Assembly: GCA_028291125.1 (NCBI GenBank)
Contig: JAQGIN010000030.1
Location: 1-9,016 of the forward strand
DNA length: 9,016 nt
Origin: Caulobacter sp.
GTDB lineage: Bacteria > Pseudomonadota > Alphaproteobacteria > Caulobacterales > Caulobacteraceae
Direction of reading: 5' to 3'
This document shows positions 7,990-9,016 of this stretch, in pieces (position 1 is the first letter of the stretch; each line of letters begins with the position of its first letter). The translations under genes were made by a program, and so were the position numbers. The notes under the pieces are model-generated. The model made no database searches and was not told the origin of the DNA. It was given only the letters and a program-made list of their open reading frames with translations.

Positions 7990-9016
7990 TGCCGGAGACC
8001 CCGCCCAGCGACTGGCGGCGGTTCGTCGGGGCCAATCTGTCGCGCTCGGCCCTGGCCGCGGCGACCGCGCGCCAGACCGAGATCCGCCACGCCATCCGGG
8101 TCACCGCCGCGGTCGGGGCCGCCTACGCCCTGGCCACCCTGCTGCGCCTGCCGCAGGGCTATTGGGCGGTGTTCACCGCCGTCATCGTCGTCCAGACCAG
8201 CATCGGCGCCACCATCACCGCCTCGATGGAGCGGCTGCTGGGCACGGTGGTCGGCGGGCTGGCCGGGGCGGCGGGGGCCTATCTGCAGGCCCGGTTCGGG
8301 CTCAACGAGGGGCTGGTGCTGTGCGGCGTCGTCGCCATCCTGGTGTTCGGCGCCACCGTGCGGCCGCGCCTGAAGGTGGCGCCGATCACGGCGGTGATCG
8401 TGCTGATCGGGGCCACCAACCACCTGGATCCGCTGCTCTCCGCCGCCCTGCGCGTGGCCGAGATCACCGTCGGCAGCCTGGTGGGCGTGGCCGCCACCCT
8501 GCTGATCTTCCCGGCCCGGGCTCACGGCGCCGTCATCGACCGCACCCAGGAGGTGGCCGGCCTGATCGCCGAGCTGCTCGACCACTACGCCCTGAAGCTG
8601 CGCGGCGGCGAGACCGAACTCGACGCCCGCGGCCATTACGACGGCACCCTGGCCGCCCTGGCCAAGCTGCAGACCGCCATGACCGAGGCCGAACGCGAGA
8701 GCGCCAGCAAGCTCAGCGTGCGGTCGGTGTCCGACGCCCTGCCCCGCACGCTGTGGCGGCTGCGCAACGACGCGGCGGTGGTCGGCCGGGCCCTGCGCGA
8801 GCCGTTGCCGACTCCGGGCCTGAACCTGCAGGCGGCGGCGATGCTGGTGGCGGCGGCGGGCTTCCTGCGCCAGGCGGCGGCCCATCTCGACCAGGGCCCC
8901 CGCCCCGACCGGGTGGCCTTCGCCGAGGCGCATCTGGCCTTCCAGACGGCGGTCGAGACCCTGCGCAGCTCCGGCGTCACCCGCGCCCTGGCCTTCGACG
9001 ACGCCGCCCGGGTGTT
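7989..9016 (+). CDS. FUSC-type inner-membrane protein, putative aromatic-acid exporter family (3' end beyond window)
   Basis: Membrane protein of the fusaric-acid-resistance/aromatic-acid-exporter-like group; substrate unknown. The visible 342 codons start MPETPPSDWRRF. Hydrophobic helices lie at about residues 34-53, 58-75, 83-100, 107-124, 129-143 and 157-175, typical of the six-helix FUSC half-module. The sequence RLPQGYWAVFTAVIVVQTS (53-71), with GYWA before the second helix, and the ERLLGTVVGGLAGA segment (81-94) are the recognisable family features. A soluble, mostly helical region rich in Ala, Leu, Glu and Arg follows (about 180-342). Single-module homologues are often near this length, so little may be missing. 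ATG overlaps the cinA stop as TGATG, with GAGG ten bases upstream, implying coupled translation. The ORF is open at the right edge. Family call is good; transport role is inferred. Confidence 0.85.
   Translation, partial: MPETPPSDWRRFVGANLSRSALAAATARQTEIRHAIRVTAAVGAAYALATLLRLPQGYWAVFTAVIVVQTSIGATITASMERLLGTVVGGLAGAAGAYLQARFGLNEGLVLCGVVAILVFGATVRPRLKVAPITAVIVLIGATNHLDPLLSAALRVAEITVGSLVGVAATLLIFPARAHGAVIDRTQEVAGLIAELLDHYALKLRGGETELDARGHYDGTLAALAKLQTAMTEAERESASKLSVRSVSDALPRTLWRLRNDAAVVGRALREPLPTPGLNLQAAAMLVAAAGFLRQAAAHLDQGPRPDRVAFAEAHLAFQTAVETLRSSGVTRALAFDDAARV

Overview
The window is very GC-rich chromosomal DNA from an alphaproteobacterium. The gene order dusB (nifR3)-ntrB-ntrC-ntrY-ntrX on one strand, next to a fused ispDF and a stand-alone cinA C-terminal-domain gene, is typical of the class. 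The protein sequences, the NtrC variant and the promoter-like motifs point most naturally to the Caulobacter/Phenylobacterium group. That placement is inferred from reading, not from a search. Coding density is high, and no tRNA, rRNA, CRISPR array, insertion sequence or sign of recent transfer of a gene was seen.

Layout. Minus strand, transcribed leftward from about 6141 to the left edge: dusB (tRNA-dihydrouridine synthase), ntrB (PII-controlled type sensor kinase), ntrC (its response regulator), a 70-base gap, ntrY (membrane sensor kinase) and the first 97 codons of ntrX, cut by the window edge. Three of the four junctions are ATGA stop/start overlaps, so translation is probably coupled. 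Plus strand, from 6249 to the right edge: ispDF (two steps of the MEP isoprenoid pathway), a 100-base gap holding a hairpin-forming repeat, cinA/pncC (NMN amidohydrolase type), and a FUSC-type membrane protein whose start codon overlaps the cinA stop. The two blocks diverge from a 107-base region (6142-6248) that contains a GCACA-T-TGTGC palindrome inside a plausible dusB-operon promoter.

How the genes work together: NtrB/NtrC should sense cell nitrogen status through glutamine/PII and control assimilation genes. NtrY/NtrX is the parallel envelope-linked pair. DusB is the usual operon leader and modifies tRNA. The plus-strand genes are housekeeping (isoprenoid precursors, pyridine-nucleotide salvage) plus a putative exporter.

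The most notable point is in NtrC. Its AAA+ domain keeps the ATPase residues but lacks the GAFTGA loop needed to contact sigma-54, by a clean in-frame loss of about eight residues, and the second (pre-sensor I) loop is also divergent. This resembles the sigma-70-type NtrC known from Rhodobacter capsulatus and, to my recollection, Caulobacter. The other item worth checking is the 69-base imperfect inverted repeat between ispDF and cinA, which looks like a REP/MITE-type element. I found no wholly new multi-gene system.
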